A DNA stretch of 5,419 nucleotides from NCBI GenBank assembly GCA_945949375.1, contig CAMFEN010000089.1:1-5419 (forward strand). Direction: 5' to 3'. Below are positions 1 through 5,222 of the stretch, in pieces. A program made the position numbers and the translations under genes. How positions within the stretch are numbered: position 1 is the first letter of the stretch; every line of letters begins with the position of its first letter. Source of the DNA: an uncultured Bacteroidales bacterium. GTDB taxonomy: Bacteria > Bacteroidota > Bacteroidia > Bacteroidales > Paludibacteraceae. The notes below the pieces were generated by a model that did no database searches, had not been told where the DNA came from, and worked only from the letters and a program-made list of their open reading frames with translations.

Positions 1-13
1 GACCCATTGCCGC

Positions 14-268
14 ATGACGATGCATCCGTGGATGGTGGACTGCGACCAGTTTGACCCATGTTGGATAGAGACGGTAGAGGTCAGCGAGGAACAGTGGCAG
101 GAAATGCTTGCGGCTGTGAAGAAGAAGGCTCGTCGTCAAAGGAAACTCTATCCGGAGGAGCATGAGGAGATTCATGAAGTCGGATGCGAATGGACACGCA
201 GCAAAGGGCGTTGGAATGCCGACAAGTCGGCAAATGTAGTAATAAACCATTATCGAGAAAGAGACTAA
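14..268 (+). CDS. Unrecognised small hydrophilic protein, first gene of the primase operon
   Basis: I do not recognise this 84-residue product. It is rich in charged residues, with a basic stretch around residues 36-44 (KKKARRQRK) and tryptophans at 6, 17, 28, 60 and 67. C10, C16, H50, H54 and C58 could bind a metal, but the spacing matches no zinc-finger pattern I know. There is no signal peptide or membrane segment. The frame stays open to the left edge (codons for T, H, C, R precede the ATG), so the true start may lie outside the window; ATG at 14 and ATG at 20 are both possible. The TAA stop is one base before the ATG of the primase/DUF3987 gene (TAATATG), an arrangement that suggests translational coupling and a shared role, perhaps as an accessory or regulatory factor. 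That role is inferred from position only. It could also be the C-terminal part of a longer protein. Confidence 0.6.
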   Translation: MTMHPWMVDCDQFDPCWIETVEVSEEQWQEMLAAVKKKARRQRKLYPEEHEEIHEVGCEWTRSKGRWNADKSANVVINHYRERD

Positions 269-269
269 T

Positions 270-2531
270 ATGATAGCAAGATTTTGTATTCAAGAGAAGA
301 CCGGCGTGAGCACGGCAATTCCGTGCTCTCTGGAGAAATTCAACGAAATGCTCGATAGCGAGCGAGTAAAAACCATCTGCGCACGTATCGCCAAAACAAT
401 CGATGACGAGCAGCGCAGTAAACTCAAACGACAGCTGCCTGGATTCTGCTGGCATGCACAACGATTTGAGGACGACAAGCGTAAAGCGACCGGTGCGGTG
501 CCAAGTGGACTCGCCATGCTGGATGTGGATCATGTTGCCGATCCCCATGCATGGTTCTCGGCGTGGTATAAGCCAGAGTACGATGCTTGGCTGAAGGAGA
601 AGCGTGTAGCGTATATTGGCATCACGCCGAGCACGAAAGGACTGCGCATTGTAGGCGAGATGCAGGACGGTGAGACGATTCCGGAGGCGCAGGCACGTAT
701 TGCGCAGGAGTTCAATATAGAGAACTATGATGCTGTCACCAAGGACTATGCCCGACTAAGTTTTGTCAGTCCGAGAGAGTATGTGCTGTATATGGATGAG
801 CAGGTGCTGTTCTTCCAGAGCGAGGAAGAAGCAGAACACCATGCCAATAATGGCGCGGAAGTACACAAAGAACCGGCAGCTCCGGAGATTCCAGACCGCA
901 ATGCTAATCCGGAGTGGGACGCCGCCTTAAAAGGCGACGCACAAATAGCCGGAGCGGAAGAACTATGCTTCAAAGGAATCCCCTACTCTGAGATTGTGGA
1001 TCAGTTGATGACATCTATTGGTAGCAATGGCGGAGCCGTTCAGGGAGAGCGAAACACCGTATATTTCTCGCTGGCGAACTACATGCGATACATCTGCGAC
1101 TTCGATGCAGCGTTGATGCTACGTGTATTGCCGGACTTTGGGCTGGCAGTCGAGGAACGAAAGCAGGCTATCAATTCCGCTATTGGCAGACCGAGAAAAG
1201 CCAGTTTTCCAGGGATACTACAGGCCGCTATCGCGATGTGTGAGCGTGAATACTGTAGCGACGGTGTGCTGAAGGAGCGTGCTTCTGAAATGGCTATGCC
1301 GGCGTTGCCGAAGTTGTTACAGATTATTTGTCGCCGACTGCCGGAGGAGTATCGACCGGCGATGGTGATTGCCAGTTTGCCGGTATTGGGAACACTCGCC
1401 ACAAGGATTCGATTTGAGTATCTGGACAGACAGGTGCAAAGTCTCTCGTTCTTTAGTTGTATCACGGCTCCGGCGGCGAGCGGTAAGAGTTTTATCCGCA
1501 AGCCGATTGACCTGCTGCTGACTCCCATCAACGAGCAGGACCAGATTGAAAGGGAGAAAGAGCAAGCCTACAAGGAGGCGCTGCGTGCCAGCAAAAACAG
1601 TAAGAACCAACCGCGAGATCCGAGAGCATGTCCGCGAAATAACGGTGTGGCGATAAGTATTGCGAAGCTGCTGCAATTGCTGACCTATAGCGAGGGGAAA
1701 CACCTGATTGGTATCGGTGAAGAAATGGATACCTTAGTTAAAAGCGAGCGCGCGGGCGTGTGGAGCCAGAAGTCGGATATTTATCGACTGGCTTTTGATA
1801 ACGCCGAATATGGCCAAGCGTATATGAGCGATGCAAGTTTCTCTGCGCACATCGCTGTCTATTACAACCTGCTGATGACCGGTACGCCCAATTCGATGAA
1901 ACGATTCTTTAAGGATTTGGAGAACGGTTTGGCAACGCGTGTTTGCTTTGCGCAACTGCCGGATACGAGTTTCAGTGAGATACCGGTGTTTGCTCCCTAC
2001 TCTGATGCGGAGCGCGAAGAGATTATCCGTTGGGCACGAGTGCTGGACACGGAGCAAGGCATGGTGAGTTGTCCGCAAGTGGGCAAAGTGATTGGTGAGT
2101 GGCTGGAGGCGAAAAGGCAACAGGCGATTGATGCCGATAGTCATGCCGCTGATACGCTGCGACGTCGATCTGCTGTGATTGGTTTTCGCGCCGGGATGCT
2201 GTGCTGGTTGCTGGAAGGACATAAGTGGACGAAGACGGTTGGCGAGTTTGCCGAATGGGTTGCTGAGTATGTATTCAGAAACCAGATGGAACTCTGGGGC
2301 GAGCAGATGGAACAAGAGCTGACCTCGAATCTGGAAGTGAGCACAGAACGCGGCGCTGCCAGTTCGTTGTTGGATTTGCTTGGCAAGGAGTTCACGACCG
2401 GTGACCTGATTAAGCTGCGAGCCAAGAAAGGTCAGAGCGTCAAGAACAGCGCGGTTGGTATGGTGCTGAACCGCTGGAAGAAAACGGGCAGGATTGAGAA
2501 GATAGGTGAGGGTAAGTGGAGGAAACTATAG
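270..2531 (+). CDS. BT4734-type primase-like / DUF3987 ATPase fusion protein
   Basis: This 753-residue cytoplasmic protein is probably a primase-helicase-like replication protein of a mobile element. Residues 1 to about 190 look like the BT4734/VirE N-terminal family, which belongs to the archaeo-eukaryotic primase superfamily: LAMLDVDHV (81-89) offers the metal-binding DxD (D85, D87), ITPSTKGLRIV (118-128) matches the glycine-rich second motif, and DAVTKDYARLSFVSP (154-168) the third acidic region. Residues about 340-690 fit DUF3987, a P-loop ATPase: Walker A TAPAASGKS (399-407), a Walker B-like GIGEEMD (481-487), a sensor-like LLMTGTPNS (534-542) and a possible arginine finger in GLATRV (553-558). 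A charged linker at about 421-455 separates Walker A from the next element. Residues about 700-753 resemble a winged helix. No frameshift is visible and the length is normal for such fusions. It follows the 84-residue ORF by one base and ends before a strong hairpin. Enzymatic activity is inferred from motifs only; VirE-like names in databases do not imply a virulence role. Confidence 0.9.
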   Translation: MIARFCIQEKTGVSTAIPCSLEKFNEMLDSERVKTICARIAKTIDDEQRSKLKRQLPGFCWHAQRFEDDKRKATGAVPSGLAMLDVDHVADPHAWFSAWYKPEYDAWLKEKRVAYIGITPSTKGLRIVGEMQDGETIPEAQARIAQEFNIENYDAVTKDYARLSFVSPREYVLYMDEQVLFFQSEEEAEHHANNGAEVHKEPAAPEIPDRNANPEWDAALKGDAQIAGAEELCFKGIPYSEIVDQLMTSIGSNGGAVQGERNTVYFSLANYMRYICDFDAALMLRVLPDFGLAVEERKQAINSAIGRPRKASFPGILQAAIAMCEREYCSDGVLKERASEMAMPALPKLLQIICRRLPEEYRPAMVIASLPVLGTLATRIRFEYLDRQVQSLSFFSCITAPAASGKSFIRKPIDLLLTPINEQDQIEREKEQAYKEALRASKNSKNQPRDPRACPRNNGVAISIAKLLQLLTYSEGKHLIGIGEEMDTLVKSERAGVWSQKSDIYRLAFDNAEYGQAYMSDASFSAHIAVYYNLLMTGTPNSMKRFFKDLENGLATRVCFAQLPDTSFSEIPVFAPYSDAEREEIIRWARVLDTEQGMVSCPQVGKVIGEWLEAKRQQAIDADSHAADTLRRRSAVIGFRAGMLCWLLEGHKWTKTVGEFAEWVAEYVFRNQMELWGEQMEQELTSNLEVSTERGAASSLLDLLGKEFTTGDLIKLRAKKGQSVKNSAVGMVLNRWKKTGRIEKIGEGKWRKL

Positions 2532-2564
2532 CCGAGCCCTCTCTCCTTTGGCGAGGGAGCAAAA

Positions 2565-2606
2565 AACGGAGCGACCGATTGTGTCGCTCCGTTGATTTTA
2601 TATTTT
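2565..2606. terminator. Strong, probably bidirectional terminator
   Basis: A perfect 11-bp stem (AACGGAGCGAC at 2565-2575 with GTCGCTCCGTT at 2583-2593) closes a 7-base loop. On the + strand it is followed by GATTTTATATTTT, and on the - strand by an uninterrupted T run (complement of 2561-2566). It lies 33 bases after the stop of the primase/DUF3987 gene, and it is also the first good hairpin downstream of the convergent rloB gene, so it can end both transcripts. A weaker CCCTC/GAGGG hairpin precedes it at 2537-2557. Confidence 0.85.
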
Positions 2607-2636
2607 CACACTTTCACAAATTCACACATTTGTGTG
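2605..2636 (+). repeat. Three 8-bp tandem repeats (TTCACANN) ending in an inverted unit
   Basis: TTCACA occurs at 2605-2610, 2613-2618 and 2621-2626, exactly 8 bases apart. The last unit runs into CACACA/TGTGTG (2623-2636), a short inverted repeat, so a fourth unit faces the other way. The block sits between the terminator and the left copy of the 83-nt repeat. It could be a protein-binding site, for example an operator or iteron-like array. At only three units in AT-rich DNA it could also be chance. Confidence 0.4.
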
Positions 2637-2652
2637 GGAGGAATTGGCTACA

Positions 2653-2735
2653 TTTGACAACTCCACATTGTATCCCGACAAGGATACTTCACTGCCAAAC
2701 TGCAGATCGATTGGTCTATGACTGTAGCGACTCAG
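2653..2735 (+). repeat. Left copy of the 83-nt direct repeat (relic leader)
   Basis: This stretch matches 4878-4960 in the same orientation with 76 of 83 bases identical and no gap. It contains a perfect hairpin, GTATCC (2670-2675) and GGATAC (2682-2687) around a CGACAA loop, and a second stem, CTGCAG (2700-2705) with CTGTAG (2722-2727). The outer stem seen in the right copy is broken here because the similarity ends at 2735. Weak resemblance continues: a CAAGTNAA block (2759-2766, right copy 4967-4974) and GAGGGTAAAGACTA at 2777-2790, which looks like a decayed form of the ribosome-binding region at 4994-5007. No ORF follows; the bases after 2790 belong to the end of rloB. A perfect TACATTTG promoter-like box overlaps its left edge (2649-2656), without a convincing -33 partner at the usual distance. 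Confidence 0.85.
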
Positions 2736-2777
2736 CGCCACCTTCGACCGAGGCGACCAAGTGAACTTGACGATACG

Positions 2778-2794
2778 AGGGTAAAGACTACCCT
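2778..2794 (-). other. Short perfect hairpin over the rloB stop codon
   Basis: AGGGTA (2778-2783) and TACCCT (2789-2794) form a 6-bp stem with the loop AAGAC and overlap the TAG stop of rloB. No T run follows on either strand, so it is not a typical intrinsic terminator. It marks the boundary between the repeat-derived DNA and the defence cassette. Confidence 0.45.
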
Positions 2795-3392
2795 ACTCCT
2801 CTTTTTTCTGATACTTCTCATCCAATGCACGGATAGCTTCTGCTACCTTTGAGTACGGTTGGTCGGACTCGACCGTCCGTAACGAGAGTGTCATAGCTCT
2901 CGTCAACCGCTCCTCCTGCAGCAAGGTCTTCACCCAAGCATCCTTCTCCAAATAGGTGCTTTTTTTCTCATATCCCGGCAGGAAATGCACCAGATCCTTA
3001 ATCACCTCTTTGGAAGTTCGGTACTGACGAGTCGTATTCCGAAAGTGCATCAGGAACCAAAACTCAATGCAGGGCATACTACCACACAGAATTACATTCT
3101 CGTTATCCACATATTTCTTCTCAAAATCTGCCAATAGCCTCCTCTGTTCTTCATTCCAACGGGTCACATCTTTATCATAGACACAGATGGCTTTCGCCCC
3201 TCCTGCCAGCACGTCCGTAACGAGTTTGTTCATGTCGTACGCATTGTCCGATCCGAAGAAGCGAGGCTTCAAATCCAGCTTGTAGCCTTTAAGGGTACGC
3301 AAATGCTTCAGGTAGCATTTCTCTGTAAGACCCGCCCCGATGCCTACCGGCATGGGGACGCGCAATTGCTTAGTTTCCAGTTTACGTGCCAT
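2793..3392 (-). CDS. rloB: RloB family Toprim-fold protein with altered catalytic motif
   Basis: This 199-residue protein is an RloB family member, a Toprim-like fold that pairs with an ATPase in RloAB and AbiL abortive-infection systems, where it is thought to act as nuclease or effector. Visible family marks are the N-terminal GAGLTEKCYLKHL (19-31), the acidic AICVYDKDV (68-76, DKD at 73-75) and the RloB signature SMPCIEFWFLMHF (105-117). The first motif normally reads EG-x-TE; here the catalytic glutamate position is Ala20 (codon GCG at 3333-3335, one base from GAG), while Glu24 remains. The frame is otherwise intact and the length is usual for short RloB proteins. The ATG lies 2 bases after the TAA of the ATPase gene (TAAGTATG), with no Shine-Dalgarno, so translation is probably coupled. 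It stops with TAG beside a small hairpin. Family assignment is firm; whether the protein is catalytically active is open. Confidence 0.9.
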   Translation of the reverse strand: MARKLETKQLRVPMPVGIGAGLTEKCYLKHLRTLKGYKLDLKPRFFGSDNAYDMNKLVTDVLAGGAKAICVYDKDVTRWNEEQRRLLADFEKKYVDNENVILCGSMPCIEFWFLMHFRNTTRQYRTSKEVIKDLVHFLPGYEKKSTYLEKDAWVKTLLQEERLTRAMTLSLRTVESDQPYSKVAEAIRALDEKYQKKEE

Positions 3393-3394
3393 AC

Positions 3395-4666
3395 TTATTC
3401 TATATTGGGTTTGGCACCAAAGCGACCACTTCGGTATGAACGTTGGAACGAACTGATCTTGCTGAGACCATTAAACTCTACCAACGAATACAAATCAGTA
3501 GCCCCATCTTCCTGTTTTTCCGTGAACCAGATCATATCCTTACGAAGCAAGTCATTCACAGAGTCCAACAATTCATCATAATGGGTAGTTACCACCAATT
3601 GCGCACGACTATTGGTCTCAAAGAAGTACTCCAAAATATGCTCTATCAAATCCGGATGCAACGAAGACTCTATTTCATCTATCGGCAATACCGCATTTTG
3701 CTTCTCCGCATTATAGATAGCTGTCTCGATGCCTAAGGTGCGTCTTGTTCCACGACTCTGTAATTGCCCCGGCAGCGAATAAACTTCCGTACCACGCTCA
3801 TTGGTTACGGTGTGCCGGAAGTCTGTACTCATACGAATGGAAAGCTGTTTTTGCTCCTCATCAGATAATCCTCCATTTTGCGACAAGAAGCTTATCAAGG
3901 TTTCCGGCATATCGCTTTGCTCTTGTTTGGTGTCAAACCCAACAATATTGAAGTCCGCACCATGCACAAACTGCAACAGATGAGCCTTTATTTCTTTGCT
4001 CTTTTGCATTTGACGGGTCGCATATCCAAACAGATGTGTATCGGGAGAAACCATATTCATAATCCCTCTTCTCAACCAATCACGCGCTTCATCAATTAGC
4101 GGTATCGCCACATTCACCTGCTGCCGTGCAGCAAAAAAAGACATATTCTTTAGACACTTCAACTGCAACTCCTCTTGCGCCACAGCACTTAATTTCACCA
4201 CGGTTGAATTTAGGCGAACTACCGCTCTCCCCCCCTCCATCATGCGTTGGAACAACATCGTAGGTTGCACCGTCTTGTAGTATGATAGTTTTTCCTCCAA
4301 CACGCAGTCTTTGTTCATCTTCAACTCATACCAATAGCGCACATCATTGACATAGAAACGCAACGAGAACTCCGTAGGTTCAGTAGGGGTAGCCACATCA
4401 AAGCGAAACGGAATCACGCCTGTGCTCTCCTCCATGTCCTTCGGTTTATGAAATATGAAGTCAGCCAAGAAAGAAATGGCATTCAGCAGATTCGACTTAC
4501 CGCTGGCATTCGCGCCATAAATTAAGGCAAACCGCAGCAAGTTCTTCCCATCCGGCATCGTCACATAGTGAGTGCCCGCTCCCATATCGTCCATGGTAGC
4601 CTCAAAACTCAGGCAGACCTCATTCTTGAACGACAGGAAATTCTTGACTTTCAGTTCTTCTAACAT
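3395..4666 (-). CDS. rloA: RloA-like AAA/ABC ATPase of an abortive-infection module
   Basis: This 423-residue protein is an SMC/ABC-like ATPase of the AAA_21 type, the usual partner of RloB. The N-terminus MLEELKVKNFLSFKNEV is the typical first strand of these ATPases. Walker A is GANASGKSN (51-59), the ABC signature-like stretch is LQSRGTRR (302-309), Walker B with catalytic Glu is AVLPIDEIESSLHP (325-338, D330/E331), and the switch histidine is H362 in VVTTHYDEL (358-366). Residues about 110-280 form the variable insert expected between the two halves of the ATPase. By analogy with RloAB, AbiL and PARIS systems it should sense or be triggered by phage and control its Toprim partner; that is inference. 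An in-frame TGA at 4688-4690 leaves ATG 4666 as the first possible start. No Shine-Dalgarno is visible, as usual in Bacteroidota. It is first in the two-gene operon. All ATPase motifs are intact. Confidence 0.92.
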   Translation of the reverse strand: MLEELKVKNFLSFKNEVCLSFEATMDDMGAGTHYVTMPDGKNLLRFALIYGANASGKSNLLNAISFLADFIFHKPKDMEESTGVIPFRFDVATPTEPTEFSLRFYVNDVRYWYELKMNKDCVLEEKLSYYKTVQPTMLFQRMMEGGRAVVRLNSTVVKLSAVAQEELQLKCLKNMSFFAARQQVNVAIPLIDEARDWLRRGIMNMVSPDTHLFGYATRQMQKSKEIKAHLLQFVHGADFNIVGFDTKQEQSDMPETLISFLSQNGGLSDEEQKQLSIRMSTDFRHTVTNERGTEVYSLPGQLQSRGTRRTLGIETAIYNAEKQNAVLPIDEIESSLHPDLIEHILEYFFETNSRAQLVVTTHYDELLDSVNDLLRKDMIWFTEKQEDGATDLYSLVEFNGLSKISSFQRSYRSGRFGAKPNIE

Positions 4667-4877
4667 AGGTGTTTGGCAATATTTTTTTCAAATTCGGTGC
4701 AAAGGTACTCTTTTTTTCTGAAATACACAAGAGAATGGTAGAAAATCTGTATTTTATTCTCAGTTTTGGCATATTTTTGTCTAATTTCAAAAATAGAACT
4801 GCCATTTTGTCATATTCTAAATAAAAAAACATGCCTAAATCCCCCGTTATTATCCGCTTTGAGATATTGGCATAGAA
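4667..4877. other. AT-rich gap between rloAB and the right repeat
   Basis: Together with the leader to 5006 this is the longest gene-free stretch (340 bases). It holds the rloAB promoter and several A/T runs, and is clearly more AT-rich than the genes around it. An open frame on the - strand (4620-4886) crosses the promoter and the rloA start and looks fortuitous. For the small gene on the + strand I see only imperfect promoter candidates, TATTTTTG at 4772-4779 and TAGAATTTG at 4873-4881, neither with a well-spaced -33 TTTG. Confidence 0.5.
4700..4731 (-). promoter_or_regulatory. Bacteroidota-type promoter of rloAB
   Basis: Read on the - strand, TACCTTTG (4707-4700) matches the -7 consensus TAnnTTTG exactly. 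CTTG (4731-4728), one base from the -33 TTTG, precedes it with a 20-base spacer. Transcription would begin near 4694, giving a leader of about 28 bases to the ATG at 4666. Only this promoter is seen upstream of the pair, so rloB is expected to depend on it. Confidence 0.75.
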
Positions 4878-4960
4878 TTTGACCATTCCACATTGTATCC
4901 GGACAAGGGTACTTCACTGCCACACTGCAGATCGATTGGCCTATGACTGTAGCGCCTCAG
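4878..4960 (+). repeat. Right copy of the 83-nt direct repeat (intact leader)
   Basis: This is the partner of 2653-2735, with 76 of 83 bases identical, the same orientation and no gaps. The two copies bracket the rloAB cassette. Similarity starts loosely at an ATTGGC block (4866-4871, left copy 2643-2648) and becomes strong at TTTGAC. Comparison in all three frames shows mostly replacement differences, so the repeat does not behave like protein-coding DNA. It lies in the 5' leader of the 56-residue ORF. Confidence 0.88.
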
Positions 4961-4964
4961 TGAA
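4895..4964 (+). promoter_or_regulatory. Candidate structured leader RNA upstream of the small ORF
   Basis: Three stems can form in order. GTATCC (4895-4900) pairs with GGGTAC (4907-4912) around the loop GGACAA, with one G-U pair. Directly after it, TTCACTG (4913-4919) pairs perfectly with CAGTGAA (4958-4964). Inside that stem, CTGCAG (4925-4930) pairs with CTGTAG (4947-4952). The seven differences from the left copy fall in loops, linkers or flanks, except one (A to G) that turns a Watson-Crick pair into a G-U pair. CCTC at 4955-4958 could also pair with GAGG of the ribosome binding site (4995-4998), which would compete with the outer stem. I recognise no known riboswitch class. The folding was done by eye. 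Confidence 0.5.
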
Positions 4965-4990
4965 ACAAGTCAAACAATTTAATGGTCAAG

Positions 4991-4998
4991 AAAGGAGG
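4991..4998 (+). promoter_or_regulatory. Strong Shine-Dalgarno for the 56-residue ORF
   Basis: AAAGGAGG ends 8 bases before the ATG at 5007, an ideal distance. The other genes here have weak or no such sites, as is usual in Bacteroidota, so this site both fixes the start of the small ORF and stands out as unusual. Confidence 0.75.
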
Positions 4999-5006
4999 AA
5001 AAGACT

Positions 5007-5177
5007 ATGGCAGTCAATCGACCCTATGGTGATGGACATCGAATCGGTGCAGTCAGACGCAGGAGTCAGGTTCTGAATCCCATTACAGGACTCTATGTCA
5101 AGCGGGATACAGATACCGGCAGATTCATGGATGTCAAAATGGATGGTACACCATTCAAGGGCGTTCGTAAAGAATAA
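5007..5177 (+). CDS. Small basic hypothetical protein (56 aa)
   Basis: ATG at 5007 to TAA at 5175-5177 encodes 56 residues. The protein is hydrophilic, glycine-rich and basic (12 Lys/Arg against 6 Asp/Glu), with no membrane segment or signal peptide. It begins MAVNRPYGDGHRIGAVRRRS and contains TGRFMDVKMDGTPFKGVRKE (37-56); the two TG motifs (T27-G28 and T37-G38) and the regular turn-like composition suggest a compact folded unit, possibly nucleic-acid-binding. The text resembles small unnamed conserved bacterial proteins, but I cannot assign a family or function. Support as a real gene comes from the strong ribosome binding site, the repeated structured leader upstream and a good terminator 8 bases downstream. 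It is transcribed away from rloAB as its own unit. Confidence 0.78.
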   Translation: MAVNRPYGDGHRIGAVRRRSQVLNPITGLYVKRDTDTGRFMDVKMDGTPFKGVRKE

Positions 5178-5184
5178 TGCCCAC

Positions 5185-5222
5185 GAGACTGTCTAACAAG
5201 TTAAGTTAGTCAGTCTCTTTTT
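5185..5222 (+). terminator. Intrinsic terminator of the small ORF
   Basis: GAGACTG (5185-5191) pairs with CAGTCTC (5211-5217). After a T-T mismatch, CTAAC (5193-5197) pairs with GTTAG (5205-5209) around the loop AAGTTAA. Five T residues follow at 5218-5222. The stem begins 8 bases after the stop codon, and no T run follows on the other strand, so it acts on + strand transcription. Confidence 0.9.

Noticed and set aside
1079..1703. Long - strand open frames inside the primase/DUF3987 gene
   Set aside because: They lie entirely opposite a gene with clear domain motifs, and their translations show no motif or initiation signal of their own.
2653..2721. Possible short peptide shared by both repeats (frame starting TTT GAC, ending at TGA)
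   Set aside because: The frame is open in both copies and ends at the same TGA, but neither copy has an ATG or ribosome binding site in front, and three of its five differences change the residue.
2516..2764. 82-codon open frame on the + strand after the primase gene
   Set aside because: It starts inside the last codons of that gene, runs through the terminator hairpin and most of the left repeat, and the matching frame in the right copy shows almost only amino-acid-changing differences.
4620..4886. 88-codon open frame on the - strand upstream of rloA
   Set aside because: It crosses the rloAB promoter and overlaps the rloA start by 47 bases in another frame. Its sequence is what translated AT-rich DNA looks like (many K, I, F, L), and it has no recognisable motif.
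2653..4960. Retron, CRISPR array or insertion sequence
   Set aside because: There is no reverse transcriptase, transposase or Cas gene, only two repeat copies 2.2 kb apart in direct orientation, and no terminal inverted repeats around the cassette.
4879..5076. 65-codon open frame over the right repeat
   Set aside because: It covers the candidate RNA leader and overlaps the 56-residue ORF, which has the far better ribosome binding site. The frame is not conserved between the two repeat copies.
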